NCBI GenBank assembly: GCA_964529685.1
Contig: CAZGZC010000001.1
Coordinates: forward strand, 310,001-374,000
DNA length: 64,000 bases
Source of the DNA: JALQUO01 sp964529685
GTDB lineage: Bacteria > Pseudomonadota > Alphaproteobacteria > Rickettsiales > Midichloriaceae
Reading direction: 5' to 3'
Positions 1 to 7,955 of the stretch are shown one piece after another. The translations under genes were made by a program, and so were the position numbers. The notes below the pieces were generated by a model that was given only the letters and a program-made list of their open reading frames with translations, did no database searches and was not told the DNA's origin. Each line of letters starts with the position of its first letter. Positions within the stretch are counted from its first letter, which is position 1.

Positions 1-1
1 G

Positions 2-931
2 CTCAAATTATTATCATATGCACTTCTATCAGCATATATTTCAGGTGGTACTTCTATAATTGAAAAAATACTTGAAGTTGATAATTTAACTCTATGGTAT
101 GTGGTAGGACTCTTGCTAATTTTATTAATGCCAAGTCAGATTATACAAAAAGTTAATAATCTCCTCTTCCTAGGGCTACTTGCTACTACTGCTATCCTTA
201 TACTATTTCTACTGATATCTGTTCAGTGGAAAGACATTCCTTTATTTGAAATAGATAATCTTTCTCAAGTTAAAGTATGGACTATTCTTATCCCCGTTGT
301 TTTCACTTCATTTGGATTTCAAGTGATATTCCATATATTAACAGATCTTTATAAAGGAGATGTTATCGCTTTAAAAAAAGTCTTTTTATGGGGCAGCCTA
401 ATACCTGCGATTATTTATATAATCTGGACTGTAAGTGTTCTAATAGCAATTAATAATAATTCTAAACAATTCTATATCAAAATGGTTAATGGTAATGTTG
501 AGGTAGGCGATCTTATATCTCAACTTAGTTTGATAGCACAAACAGAACTTGTTCAAATTTTAATTAGGTGGATTGCATTTTTAGCCATTAGCACATCTGC
601 TATAGGTGTTGGATTAGGCCTGGTCGGCGCAATAGAGCAACAACTTGAAAGATTTAACAGTTTATCAAATAAGAAAGTAGCTTCAGTAGCACTAAGTATC
701 ATGCCTTCCACTGTCATTATTCTATTTATACCTGGTGCCTTTGTATCTATTCTTGGATTTGCAGGTATGATTTTGTCATTTATAGCCATACTAATACCAA
801 TTTACCTGTTGAGCAATGTTAGAGGTACACTCTTCTACAAAGAGTTACGTAATAAAACTATGATCATAATATCAGTCATCACTGGTTTCATTATTATTAT
901 ATGTGGGTTTTTAAATATTTTTTTAATTTGA
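2..931 (+). CDS. Aromatic/hydrophobic amino acid permease, 5' end outside window
   Basis: The reading frame is open from base 2, so the gene begins before the window; the GTG at 101 is only an internal codon. The visible part is almost wholly hydrophobic, with about eight predicted membrane helices. It contains the stretch YALLSAYISGG near its start and IPVVFTSFGFQ in the middle, both typical of the TyrP/Mtr (HAAAP) family of proton-linked tyrosine/tryptophan permeases in the inner membrane. A full-length relative lies at 7952-9088 and shares the TSFGF motif. Substrate is not shown by the sequence. A peroxiredoxin follows 71 bp downstream on the same strand. Confidence 0.8.
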   Translation, partial: LKLLSYALLSAYISGGTSIIEKILEVDNLTLWYVVGLLLILLMPSQIIQKVNNLLFLGLLATTAILILFLLISVQWKDIPLFEIDNLSQVKVWTILIPVVFTSFGFQVIFHILTDLYKGDVIALKKVFLWGSLIPAIIYIIWTVSVLIAINNNSKQFYIKMVNGNVEVGDLISQLSLIAQTELVQILIRWIAFLAISTSAIGVGLGLVGAIEQQLERFNSLSNKKVASVALSIMPSTVIILFIPGAFVSILGFAGMILSFIAILIPIYLLSNVRGTLFYKELRNKTMIIISVITGFIIIICGFLNIFLI

Positions 932-1002
932 ACAGGGCTTGCAAAGATTATTTTACACCTATACTATAGTATAGGTTATATTTAAAAATTAAAAAAAACT
1001 TT

Positions 1003-1617
1003 ATGTTTATGCCACAATTTAACAATCATCCAATTATTGGGACTCATGCAGAGCTCTGCAATGCACCAGCTGTTATGCTAGATAACACTATAGATAATAA
1101 CTTTGATTTGTCTACTTATATTAAACAGAGAATTAGTGTTCTATTCTTCTATCCACTAGATTTTACTTTTGTTTGTCCATCTGAGCTAATTGCACTAGAC
1201 TCTAAGATACCTGAGTTTGAAAAGAGAAATGTTGCTGTCGCATCTATCAGTATTGATTCACAATATACTCACTTAGCTTATAAGAATACTCCACGAAATG
1301 AAGGAGGAATAGGTCAAGTTAGATTTCCTATGGTTGCTGATATCAATAAAACTCTAGCATCAAAGTTTCATGTACTACATCCAAATGGAGTAGCACTGAG
1401 AGCTACAATTATCACAGATAAGAATGGTTTTGTTAAGCATTACTATGTAAACGATCTACCGATCGGACGTAATATAGACGAGATTATTAGAGTAATTGAT
1501 GCTATAGATCATTATTCAACTCACGGAGAAGTATGTCCTGCAAACTGGGTGCGAGGAAAGACAGCAATTAAACCAACATATGAAGGTATAGTATCTTACC
1601 TGAGACAAAATCTTTAA
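1003..1617 (+). CDS. 2-Cys peroxiredoxin (AhpC/TSA family)
   Basis: A 204-residue typical 2-Cys peroxiredoxin that reduces hydrogen peroxide and organic peroxides in the cytoplasm using thioredoxin-type donors. The peroxidatic cysteine is C58 in DFTFVCPSE and the resolving cysteine is C178 in GEVCPANW; both are present, so the enzyme should be active. Length matches the family. ATG 1003 is followed by a second ATG two codons later (MFMPQ), which could also be used. A hairpin with a T-run lies 21 bp after the stop, suggesting a single-gene unit. A thioredoxin reductase gene, a plausible partner, is far away at 59091. Confidence 0.96.
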   Translation: MFMPQFNNHPIIGTHAELCNAPAVMLDNTIDNNFDLSTYIKQRISVLFFYPLDFTFVCPSELIALDSKIPEFEKRNVAVASISIDSQYTHLAYKNTPRNEGGIGQVRFPMVADINKTLASKFHVLHPNGVALRATIITDKNGFVKHYYVNDLPIGRNIDEIIRVIDAIDHYSTHGEVCPANWVRGKTAIKPTYEGIVSYLRQNL

Positions 1618-1637
1618 ACTTCAGAACTAATCCCTCC

Positions 1638-1660
1638 CTCCAGTAAATGGAGAATTTTTT
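1638..1660 (+). terminator. Rho-independent terminator after the peroxiredoxin gene
   Basis: CTCCA (1638-1642) pairs with TGGAG (1648-1652) across a 5-nt loop and is followed by AATTTTTT. The stem is short but GC-rich for this genome, and the position just after the stop fits. Confidence 0.6.
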
Positions 1661-1725
1661 CTTACATCTTGTTGTCAAATTATCAGAACATTTCTTTTGT
1701 TGAACTCAAAAATAACTGAATCTGA

Positions 1726-1899
1726 AAGAAAAAGCAGGCCTCAATATATATACTTGAGAATGAGGTAGCAGAAGCTTTGAATAAAGTTATATGGATGATG
1801 TTGAACTGCTTAAAGCCTAAAGTTGCAGATCTCAGTAATATTTATGATTTAGTTGAGCACTACTTGAATTCTAATTCCAGCAAGATCACTATTATGTGA
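1726..1899 (+). pseudogene. Orphan gene fragment (3' remnant)
   Basis: A frame open for 57 codons without an in-frame ATG at its beginning, ending TGA at 1897-1899, convergent with iscU. The translation (contains NEVAEALNKVIWMM and VADLSNIYDLVEHY) has the composition of a real helical protein, so it may be the tail of a lost gene. No family recognised. Confidence 0.3.
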
Positions 1900-1906
1900 T
1901 TTAACA

Positions 1907-2302
1907 TTAATTAGTAGCTTTGATGTTCTTATCTTTAAAGTCCTGAACTGCGCGTTTTATAGCTCCCTCAGCCAAGACAGAACAATGGATCTTAACAGGA
2001 GGTAAGGATAACTCCTCAGCTAGCTCACTGTTTTTCAGATCTAGAGCCTCATTTATTGTGCGTCCTTTAATTTTCTCAGTAGCAAGAGAGCTAGCTGCTA
2101 TTGCTGATAAACAACCAAAGGTTTTAAATTTCGCATCTTCAATAATATTTGTCTTAGGATTAACTTTTATTTGTAGTTGCATTACATCTCCACAAGATGG
2201 TGCGCCTACTAACCCTGTCCCAACATCTAGTTCGTTTTTATTTAAATTTCCAACATTACGTGGATTCTCGTAGTGATCTATAACTTTTTGACTGTATGAC
2301 AT
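1907..2302 (-). CDS. iscU: Fe-S cluster scaffold protein IscU
   Basis: A 131-residue IscU, the scaffold on which IscS sulfur and iron are built into [2Fe-2S] clusters. The three cluster cysteines are visible: C37 (APSCGD, with D39), C64 (FGCLSAI) and C107 (KIHCS). The LPPVK motif recognised by the HscA chaperone precedes C107. One oddity is leucine after C64, where most IscU proteins have GCGSAI. It is the last gene of the minus-strand operon, 20 bp after iscS. iscA, hscB, hscA and fdx, often found next in related genomes, do not follow here. Confidence 0.97.
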   Translation of the reverse strand: MSYSQKVIDHYENPRNVGNLNKNELDVGTGLVGAPSCGDVMQLQIKVNPKTNIIEDAKFKTFGCLSAIAASSLATEKIKGRTINEALDLKNSELAEELSLPPVKIHCSVLAEGAIKRAVQDFKDKNIKATN

Positions 2303-2322
2303 ATTTTCTTTTACAATTTTGT

Positions 2323-3582
2323 TTAATGATTTTCATCCCATTGGATTGATTTTAAGTCTATTCCTGACATCATCATATCCCAAAGAGGGCTCAGTTCCCT
2401 AAGTTTTTTAACAGCATCTTTTACTGATTTTATTGCAATTTCAACCTCTTTTTCTGTTGTAAATCTTCCAATACCAAATCTAATTGATGTATGTGCAAGT
2501 TCTTCATCAACTCCTAGAGCCTTTAATACATATGATCCTTCAAGTGATGCTGATGTGCAAGCTGAGCCAGACGATACTGCGATATTTTTAATTGCACCTA
2601 TCATTGATTCTCCTTCAATACACGCGAAACTGATATTAAGACATCCCATATATCGGTTAGTTTTGCTACCGTTTAAGTTTACATGTGGTAACTTCAGAAT
2701 TTCATCTATAAAGATTTTACTTAGCCTCTTTATATGTTCTAAGTCCTTTGTCATCTCAGCACTAGCTATCTCTGCTGCAACTCCTAGCCCTACAACTAGT
2801 GGAGTTGGTATTGTACCTGATCTCATTCCACGTTCTTGTCCACCGCCGCTAAAAATCGGTTGCAGTCTGACTCTTGGCTTCTTTCCTACATATAGCGCTC
2901 CTACCCCTTTTGGCCCATATATTTTGTGACCTGAGATACTCATAAGATCAATTTTCATATCCCTTACATCTAATAAGATTTTGCCAAATGCCTGGGCCGC
3001 ATCTGTATGGAAAAAAACATTTCTATTCCTACATATTTCACCTATCCCTTTTAGATTCTGTATTACTCCTATTTCATTATGGAGCGCTATTACCGAGATA
3101 AGAGAAGTTCTATCTGTAATTGCATTTTGCAGCTCATCAAGTGATATTAGCCCTTTGCTATCTACATGTAGATAGGTTATTTTAAAGCCTTCAGGCTCAA
3201 GATGTCTAGCTGAATCGAGGACGCACTTATGCTCTATTGCAGTAGTTATTATGTGATTTTTTCCCTGATTTTTGTAGAATCTCGCGACGCCTTTTATAGC
3301 TATATTATTTGATTCTGTAGCACCGGAAGTGAAAATTAGTTCGCTAGGTTGTGCATTGATAAGATTCGCTACTTTCTCTCTTGCTTTCTCAACTCCATCT
3401 TCTGCCTCCCAGCCGTAGGCATGAGTACGTGAGTGGCAGTTACCAAATTTCTCAGTAAAATATGGAAGCATTGCCTCTAAGACTCTTGGATCAATTGGTG
3501 TCGTAGCCTGGTAATCCATATATATGGGTTTATCTCCAGTTGTAATTAAACTATGTGACTTGATACAAACTTTGCTTTCCAT
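2323..3582 (-). CDS. iscS: Cysteine desulfurase IscS
   Basis: A 419-residue PLP enzyme that takes sulfur from cysteine as a persulfide and passes it to IscU. PLP lysine K220 lies in SGHKIYGPKG, the cofactor-stacking histidine is H118 in TAIEHK, and the catalytic cysteine is C342 in SSGSACTSAS. The long loop after the cysteine and the C-terminal tail are those of group I IscS enzymes. It has a roughly 15-residue N-terminal extension before PIYMDYQATTP. It begins 1 bp after the upstream unknown gene and precedes iscU, so it is translationally linked to both. This is the second of two desulfurases in the operon. Confidence 0.97.
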   Translation of the reverse strand: MESKVCIKSHSLITTGDKPIYMDYQATTPIDPRVLEAMLPYFTEKFGNCHSRTHAYGWEAEDGVEKAREKVANLINAQPSELIFTSGATESNNIAIKGVARFYKNQGKNHIITTAIEHKCVLDSARHLEPEGFKITYLHVDSKGLISLDELQNAITDRTSLISVIALHNEIGVIQNLKGIGEICRNRNVFFHTDAAQAFGKILLDVRDMKIDLMSISGHKIYGPKGVGALYVGKKPRVRLQPIFSGGGQERGMRSGTIPTPLVVGLGVAAEIASAEMTKDLEHIKRLSKIFIDEILKLPHVNLNGSKTNRYMGCLNISFACIEGESMIGAIKNIAVSSGSACTSASLEGSYVLKALGVDEELAHTSIRFGIGRFTTEKEVEIAIKSVKDAVKKLRELSPLWDMMMSGIDLKSIQWDENH

Positions 3583-3583
3583 A

Positions 3584-3964
3584 TTATTGTTTGTTCTTTT
3601 TAATGTTGCTCATTCTCAATTGCTTACTTTCAAGCTTACTTTCAAGCTTACTTTCAATTGTATTTAAACCCATACTGATTGTAGTCTGAGATGCAGTCTT
3701 GAGTTGATTTTTGTTGATTAAAATTTCTTTCATATGACAGCCTATGTTTTGAAGTTTTATTTCTTTCTGGCTGAAGTAGATGAATCGCATATCAATATTT
3801 AACTCAATCCCCATAATTGAATTATTTAGAACTTCGTTTGAAGTTGCGTTATTATAAAATATAGCAAAATTTATATTTCTCTTGTTATGATTAATTTCAA
3901 TGCATTCCCTATTAGCTTGTGAATGTGCTTTTATAGATATACTCATAGTTGAAATCTTCATCAT
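3584..3964 (-). CDS. Unknown protein encoded between the two cysteine desulfurases
   Basis: A 126-residue protein that I do not recognise. Its start overlaps the stop of the upstream desulfurase by 4 bp (ATGA), and its stop is 1 bp from the iscS start, so it belongs to the isc operon. It lacks the CxC-type ends of IscA and has only two cysteines (C21 and one in the middle, NIGCHMKE). The C-terminal part contains the repeated peptide ESKLESKLESK, encoded by three perfect 12-bp repeats, followed by a lysine-rich tail. It could be a fast-evolving accessory factor or a decaying IscA-like gene; neither can be shown from the sequence. Confidence 0.6.
   Translation of the reverse strand: MMKISTMSISIKAHSQANRECIEINHNKRNINFAIFYNNATSNEVLNNSIMGIELNIDMRFIYFSQKEIKLQNIGCHMKEILINKNQLKTASQTTISMGLNTIESKLESKLESKQLRMSNIKKNKQ
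3622..3657. repeat. Three perfect tandem copies of a 12-bp unit
   Basis: GCTTACTTTCAA occurs three times head to tail and lies in frame in the 126-residue isc-operon ORF, where it encodes the repeated SKLE peptide. It is a likely length-variable site. Confidence 0.9.
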
Positions 3965-5055
3965 AACGATATATTTTTATGTTGGTTGTACAATTGATAC
4001 CAATGATTTATAAAAATCTTTGCCTCTTCCATTGTATTATCAACTCCAAGACTCACTCTTATTGCACAGGTTGCATCTTCATACCTTATTCCCATTGCTA
4101 CTTGCACATGAGGATAATCAACTCGACCAGCAGAGCAAGCAGCACCAGCACTGACAGCTATCCCTTGTGAATCGAAATATGCAACTTGTAGTTCTGATTT
4201 AATGCCAGGCATTGCAATTGAAGTTGTGTTAGCTAATCTATTCTTAGCATCTCTCCCGAAAATTATACCACTATTTTTTAACTCCTCTTCGATCAAATCT
4301 CTGATAGGTAGTACATCTTTCTTCATCATTTCGGCTCTTGATTGTACCTCATCCATTGCAACGCCAAGACCATGTATAGCAATTACATTTTCTGTTCCTG
4401 GTCTTACACCTTGCTCCTGCCCACCACCGAAGAGAATTGATTTAACTTTTATCACCTCAGGATTGTATATTAAACACCCAACCCCCTGAGGTCCGCCGAA
4501 CTTATGACCGCTAATTGTATAAGTGTCAGCACCTATCGCGCTACAGTTGAATTTTACCTTTCCAATTGCCTGAACTGCGTCAATATGGATTATCCCACTG
4601 ACATCTCTAACTCGCTCAATAACCTCATCAATCGGCTGTATTACGCCTGTTTCATTATTTGCAAACATGACTGAATAAAACCCATACTCATCTATCTCAT
4701 CCAAGCGAATTTCTCCATTACAATTCACGGAAATTTTCCTATCAATCTCACCATTGAGTACTGACGGATGTTCTGTTTGTGGTGTAAAAATTCTAATACT
4801 AGCCATTTTAGCATTCTTCAAAATAAGATTGTTTGCTTCTGTCGCGGAACTAGTAAATATAACTCTAAAATGCTTCGGAATCCCGAGAGTTTTCATAATG
4901 TTTTTTCTAGCATCTTCTATTATAGAACGAGCTTTTCTACCATAGATATGTATTGATGATGGGTTAAGAGGCTCATCTTCAAGATCTATCATTGCACTTA
5001 TAACGCGAGCAGATCGTTTTGTAGTTGCATTATGATCAAAATATATCACCCCCAT
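3961..5055 (-). CDS. Second cysteine desulfurase (NifS/IscS-like)
   Basis: A 364-residue class V aminotransferase-fold desulfurase. PLP lysine K185 lies in SGHKFGGPQ, H96 in TEHPSV and the catalytic cysteine C307 in SAGAACSAGR. It is shorter than IscS (2323-3582) and has the more compact active loop. Two tandem desulfurases before iscU is the known rickettsial arrangement. Its ATG overlaps the rrf2 stop by 4 bp, so it is translationally coupled to the regulator. All catalytic residues are kept, so it should be active; what it does that IscS does not is unknown. Confidence 0.93.
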   Translation of the reverse strand: MGVIYFDHNATTKRSARVISAMIDLEDEPLNPSSIHIYGRKARSIIEDARKNIMKTLGIPKHFRVIFTSSATEANNLILKNAKMASIRIFTPQTEHPSVLNGEIDRKISVNCNGEIRLDEIDEYGFYSVMFANNETGVIQPIDEVIERVRDVSGIIHIDAVQAIGKVKFNCSAIGADTYTISGHKFGGPQGVGCLIYNPEVIKVKSILFGGGQEQGVRPGTENVIAIHGLGVAMDEVQSRAEMMKKDVLPIRDLIEEELKNSGIIFGRDAKNRLANTTSIAMPGIKSELQVAYFDSQGIAVSAGAACSAGRVDYPHVQVAMGIRYEDATCAIRVSLGVDNTMEEAKIFINHWYQLYNQHKNISL

Positions 5056-5498
5056 CAGATCTGCTTAATTGAAAAATCCAATACATGAGCTGACTCAAGT
5101 ATATCTTTTAATGTGATGGACGATAAATATGACTCAATTCTTACTTCTAATCCTCGCCACATTTTATGAGCTGAACACCTTTCTTCACTACCTGTACAGC
5201 TATCTTTTTCATCTTTACACCTTGTAACTCTAACCCTCTCACCTACTGCCTCCATTATTTCGGAAATAGAGATAGACTCTATTGATCGTGCTAATTTATA
5301 ACCACCTTTGACACCTCTAATTGATGAGACTAAATTCTTTTTTTTCAACTCAAGCAAGATCATTCCCATATAATTATGCTCAATACCTTGGCTTTTTGCA
5401 ATGGAAGCAATGGAAGAAGAAGCTGAATCTATTAATTTGGCGAGTTCTAACATCGCCGCTACAGCATATTGTGTCTTTTTAGTAATTTTTGTATTCAC
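5055..5498 (-). CDS. Rrf2/IscR-type Fe-S-sensing regulator
   Basis: A winged-helix Rrf2-family repressor, first gene of the isc operon. GTG 5498 is chosen (147 aa) because translation then begins VNTKITKKTQYAVAAML, the usual N-terminus of the family. The longer frame to 5561 would start upstream of the predicted promoter. The HTH lies around residues 25-50, the wing is RGVKGGYKL, and the cluster ligands are in CKDEKDSCTGSEERC followed by H (C-x6-C-x6-C), close to the IscR pattern. It probably senses a [2Fe-2S] cluster and controls its own operon through the palindrome at 5531-5542. Confidence 0.9.
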   Translation of the reverse strand: MNTKITKKTQYAVAAMLELAKLIDSASSSIASIAKSQGIEHNYMGMILLELKKKNLVSSIRGVKGGYKLARSIESISISEIMEAVGERVRVTRCKDEKDSCTGSEERCSAHKMWRGLEVRIESYLSSITLKDILESAHVLDFSIKQI

Positions 5499-5530
5499 TT
5501 GGCAAAGTAAAAAGTGTACTATACTTAAAC

Positions 5531-5542
5531 TGATTATAATCA
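5531..5542. promoter_or_regulatory. Perfect 12-bp palindrome, candidate Rrf2 operator
   Basis: TGATTATAATCA is a perfect inverted repeat in the 56-bp divergent gap between rrf2 and the pentapeptide gene. It covers the minus-strand -10 box and also gives a TATAAT on the plus strand, so a protein bound there could control both directions. Confidence 0.4.
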
Positions 5543-5561
5543 TATAAAAAACTAATGTCAA
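5533..5561 (-). promoter_or_regulatory. Consensus sigma70 promoter of the isc operon
   Basis: On the minus strand, TTGACA (5561-5556), a 17-bp spacer and TATAAT (5538-5533) match the sigma70 consensus exactly. Transcription would start near 5526, leaving about 28 nt before the GTG at 5498. The -35 box overlaps the first codons of the divergent gene at 5555. Confidence 0.75.
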
Positions 5562-6730
5562 GTAAATTACTTTTGTTTCTTGGGATTTATCTTATAAGTT
5601 TTTCTGCATCTGGAGAGGACAATATCACTGAAGATCCGCTAACAGAACTTGAAAATATAGCAGAGGCTATACGTCGCTCTTATGATATCGATATTAAAGC
5701 TATGATTCCTGTACAAGCGGTAACTAAGTCATCTATAACTCGTGAAAATGTTGTAAAATATTTATATATACAGAGAAAGAATGAAATGCAAATAGATATT
5801 AAGGCTGATCTTACAGATAATTTGTCTGGTCTAGATCTGTCTGGCTTAAACTTCAATGATGGTGTACTGAATAACATACTTATGGTTGGTTGCAACATAT
5901 CAAATGCAACTTTTAGTCAAGCTACTTTAGAAAATAGCGATCTTAGAGATGTAATAGGTGTTGGCTCTAATTTTTCAAATGCCAACATTTCAAATGCAGT
6001 ATTTGATGGAGCAAATCTACAACATGCAAACTTCAATGAAGTCTTCGCAAATAATAGTAGTTTTAACAAAGCGAATCTTGAAAATAGTATGATGAATAAT
6101 GCTCTTTTTGAAGAGGTGAATTTTGCTAATGCTAACTTATCAAATAGCAATATGACAAAATCACAATTTCAGAAAAGTATTTTTAAGAATGCATCAATTA
6201 ATAATGCAACACTAAATAGTGCAAATTTGGATCATATTAATGCTATAAAAAGCTCCTGGTCTAATTCACATATGAATGATACTAGTAATTGGAATAGTGA
6301 TTATTCTCAGGCTGATTTATCTCACGTGCAATTCTTCTGTGCTAAATTAAGTAAAAGTACATTTGATCATGCCAAGATGATTGATATTTTCGCTGAAGGT
6401 GCTGATTTCTCTGAATCAACTTTCAATAATGTTGATTTTTCAGGCAGTATACTGAGCAATAGCTCATTTAAAAGTGCAAATCTTAAGGGGTCGACTATGA
6501 AGAGATGTGTGATGAATGATATTGATGCTAGTCATGCCAATTTTTCAGACTCAGACCTTAGCTCATCAATCATGAAAAACACTCTTTTAGTGAATACAGT
6601 TTTTGACGGAACGATTCTATCTGATGTATTTATTAATACTGATAAATTATATACAATTGATTTCTCAAAATCTATAATAAATAACTCAATCATAGAACAG
6701 AAAGTTGCAAATGAAGGAAAAACTTCTTAA
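5555..6730 (+). CDS. Secreted pentapeptide-repeat protein
   Basis: A 391-residue protein with an N-terminal signal peptide (MSSKLLLFLGIYLISFSASG). It then has a spacer and, from about residue 85 to 360, a long run of pentapeptide repeats of the A(N/D)Lxx kind, for example LDLSGLNF, ANLENS, ADFSES. Such repeats fold into a right-handed quadrilateral beta-helix. The family acts in protein contacts; no enzymatic residue is visible. The signal peptide places it in the periplasm or outside. Asparagine and serine are very common. The gene overlaps the downstream kinase by 20 bp, implying a shared transcript. Possible roles are an envelope structural protein or a secreted host-contact protein. Confidence 0.88.
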   Translation: MSSKLLLFLGIYLISFSASGEDNITEDPLTELENIAEAIRRSYDIDIKAMIPVQAVTKSSITRENVVKYLYIQRKNEMQIDIKADLTDNLSGLDLSGLNFNDGVLNNILMVGCNISNATFSQATLENSDLRDVIGVGSNFSNANISNAVFDGANLQHANFNEVFANNSSFNKANLENSMMNNALFEEVNFANANLSNSNMTKSQFQKSIFKNASINNATLNSANLDHINAIKSSWSNSHMNDTSNWNSDYSQADLSHVQFFCAKLSKSTFDHAKMIDIFAEGADFSESTFNNVDFSGSILSNSSFKSANLKGSTMKRCVMNDIDASHANFSDSDLSSSIMKNTLLVNTVFDGTILSDVFINTDKLYTIDFSKSIINNSIIEQKVANEGKTS

Positions 6731-7955
6731 TTTTATCTCTAATAATAAACCAAGTTTTGATTTTTTATTGCTGTCTGCGATAATGATAAATACAATATTT
6801 ATAGGGCTTTATAGCTATCAATATCAACCTAGAGGATATATTTATATCCTTTATGCAAGCCTGCCTTCATACTTATTATCTGTTGCATCAATTGAATTAT
6901 ATTTGTTATCACGAAATAAAAATAAGATGTTTTTTGCAATTTTATGGATACTCTGTGTAACTTATGATTTGGTTTCGTTACCGTTATACTCAGTTCTAAC
7001 AAGTAATGGGAAGAAATATCTTATCCTTAATATGTCTGCATCTCTTTTCTTGTTGGCAATCATGTGTAATTGGTGGATGTTTATATTATCACTAATTAGT
7101 GGATTACTTTTAGGTATCGGGTTATTTTTCATTACATCTCTATATATTGATGCAGATTTAAACACTGTAGTAAAGAAAAAGTATCTAGTTTTTTATATAA
7201 TGTCTTACATTTTTGTTTTTCTTACAGTTTTCGTGAGAAAAAGAGAAAAGATACAAGAGAAAAAATTAGATTTTATGAAGGTGTTTGGTAGTGCTATAGC
7301 ACATGAAGTTAATGCACCTCTTGCAGCAATGAAAATGATGTCTGATATTATGGATTCAATCTTTAACTCTATTAAAATTAGGAAAAGAGGAGAAAATTAC
7401 TATTTGAAACTTGATTCTATGGATTATGAAATGCTTCATAATGTTATAAGACCTGGTTTAAAACAATCATCAAGCGATGCTATTCAGATAACAGAGATGC
7501 TACTCTCTGCTCTGAGAGATAAATATACAAATATAAAGTCATCTGTCTTAATGAGTAAAATAGTTCAGGATGCCATAGATATGGCAGCTCATCTTGATCC
7601 TGGAGGAAGTATGATATCATTTAAGAAACAGAAAGATTTTGAGATAACATGTAATGAGCAGCTTATAAAACACGTTGTTTACAACCTTATCAAAAATTCT
7701 TTTAAACATGGTGGAGAGAATGTTAAGATAGAAATTAAGACAGGCTATAACTATGTTAGTGTATCAGATGATGGTGTTGGCATTCCACCAGATAAAATTA
7801 ATAAAATATTTAATGCCTTTTTTACAGAAGGAAATGGGAGTGGTATAGGTCTTGCGTTTGCTAATTTCGTCTTAGATGATATTAATGCTACTATTAGTTG
7901 TGAATCAGAAGTACAGAAATTCACCAAGTTTTTAATAGAGTTCAAACAACAATGA
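6711..7955 (+). CDS. Membrane-bound sensor histidine kinase
   Basis: A 414-residue kinase. Residues 20-175 form about six membrane helices with almost no periplasmic loop. The phospho-acceptor is H198 in IAHEVNAPL. The ATPase domain has the N box (NLIKNSFKHGG), G1 box (DDGVGIP), F box and G2 box (GSGIGLA), so all catalytic elements are present. ATG 6711 is preferred over the TTG two codons earlier. No response regulator adjoins it; the nearest receiver gene is at 50369. It lies in one string with a pentapeptide protein and a permease, overlapping each, so it may sense a membrane or transport signal. A compact six-helix sensor also occurs in CqsS/LqsS-type kinases, but that is only a resemblance. 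Confidence 0.92.
   Translation: MKEKLLNFISNNKPSFDFLLLSAIMINTIFIGLYSYQYQPRGYIYILYASLPSYLLSVASIELYLLSRNKNKMFFAILWILCVTYDLVSLPLYSVLTSNGKKYLILNMSASLFLLAIMCNWWMFILSLISGLLLGIGLFFITSLYIDADLNTVVKKKYLVFYIMSYIFVFLTVFVRKREKIQEKKLDFMKVFGSAIAHEVNAPLAAMKMMSDIMDSIFNSIKIRKRGENYYLKLDSMDYEMLHNVIRPGLKQSSSDAIQITEMLLSALRDKYTNIKSSVLMSKIVQDAIDMAAHLDPGGSMISFKKQKDFEITCNEQLIKHVVYNLIKNSFKHGGENVKIEIKTGYNYVSVSDDGVGIPPDKINKIFNAFFTEGNGSGIGLAFANFVLDDINATISCESEVQKFTKFLIEFKQQ

Noticed and set aside
2555..2929. Long plus-strand frame antisense to iscS
   Set aside because: It is the mirror of a conserved gene in the opposite strand and has no family signature or ribosome-binding site.
3622..3657. CRISPR-like repeat
   Set aside because: The copies are directly adjacent without spacers and lie inside an ORF.
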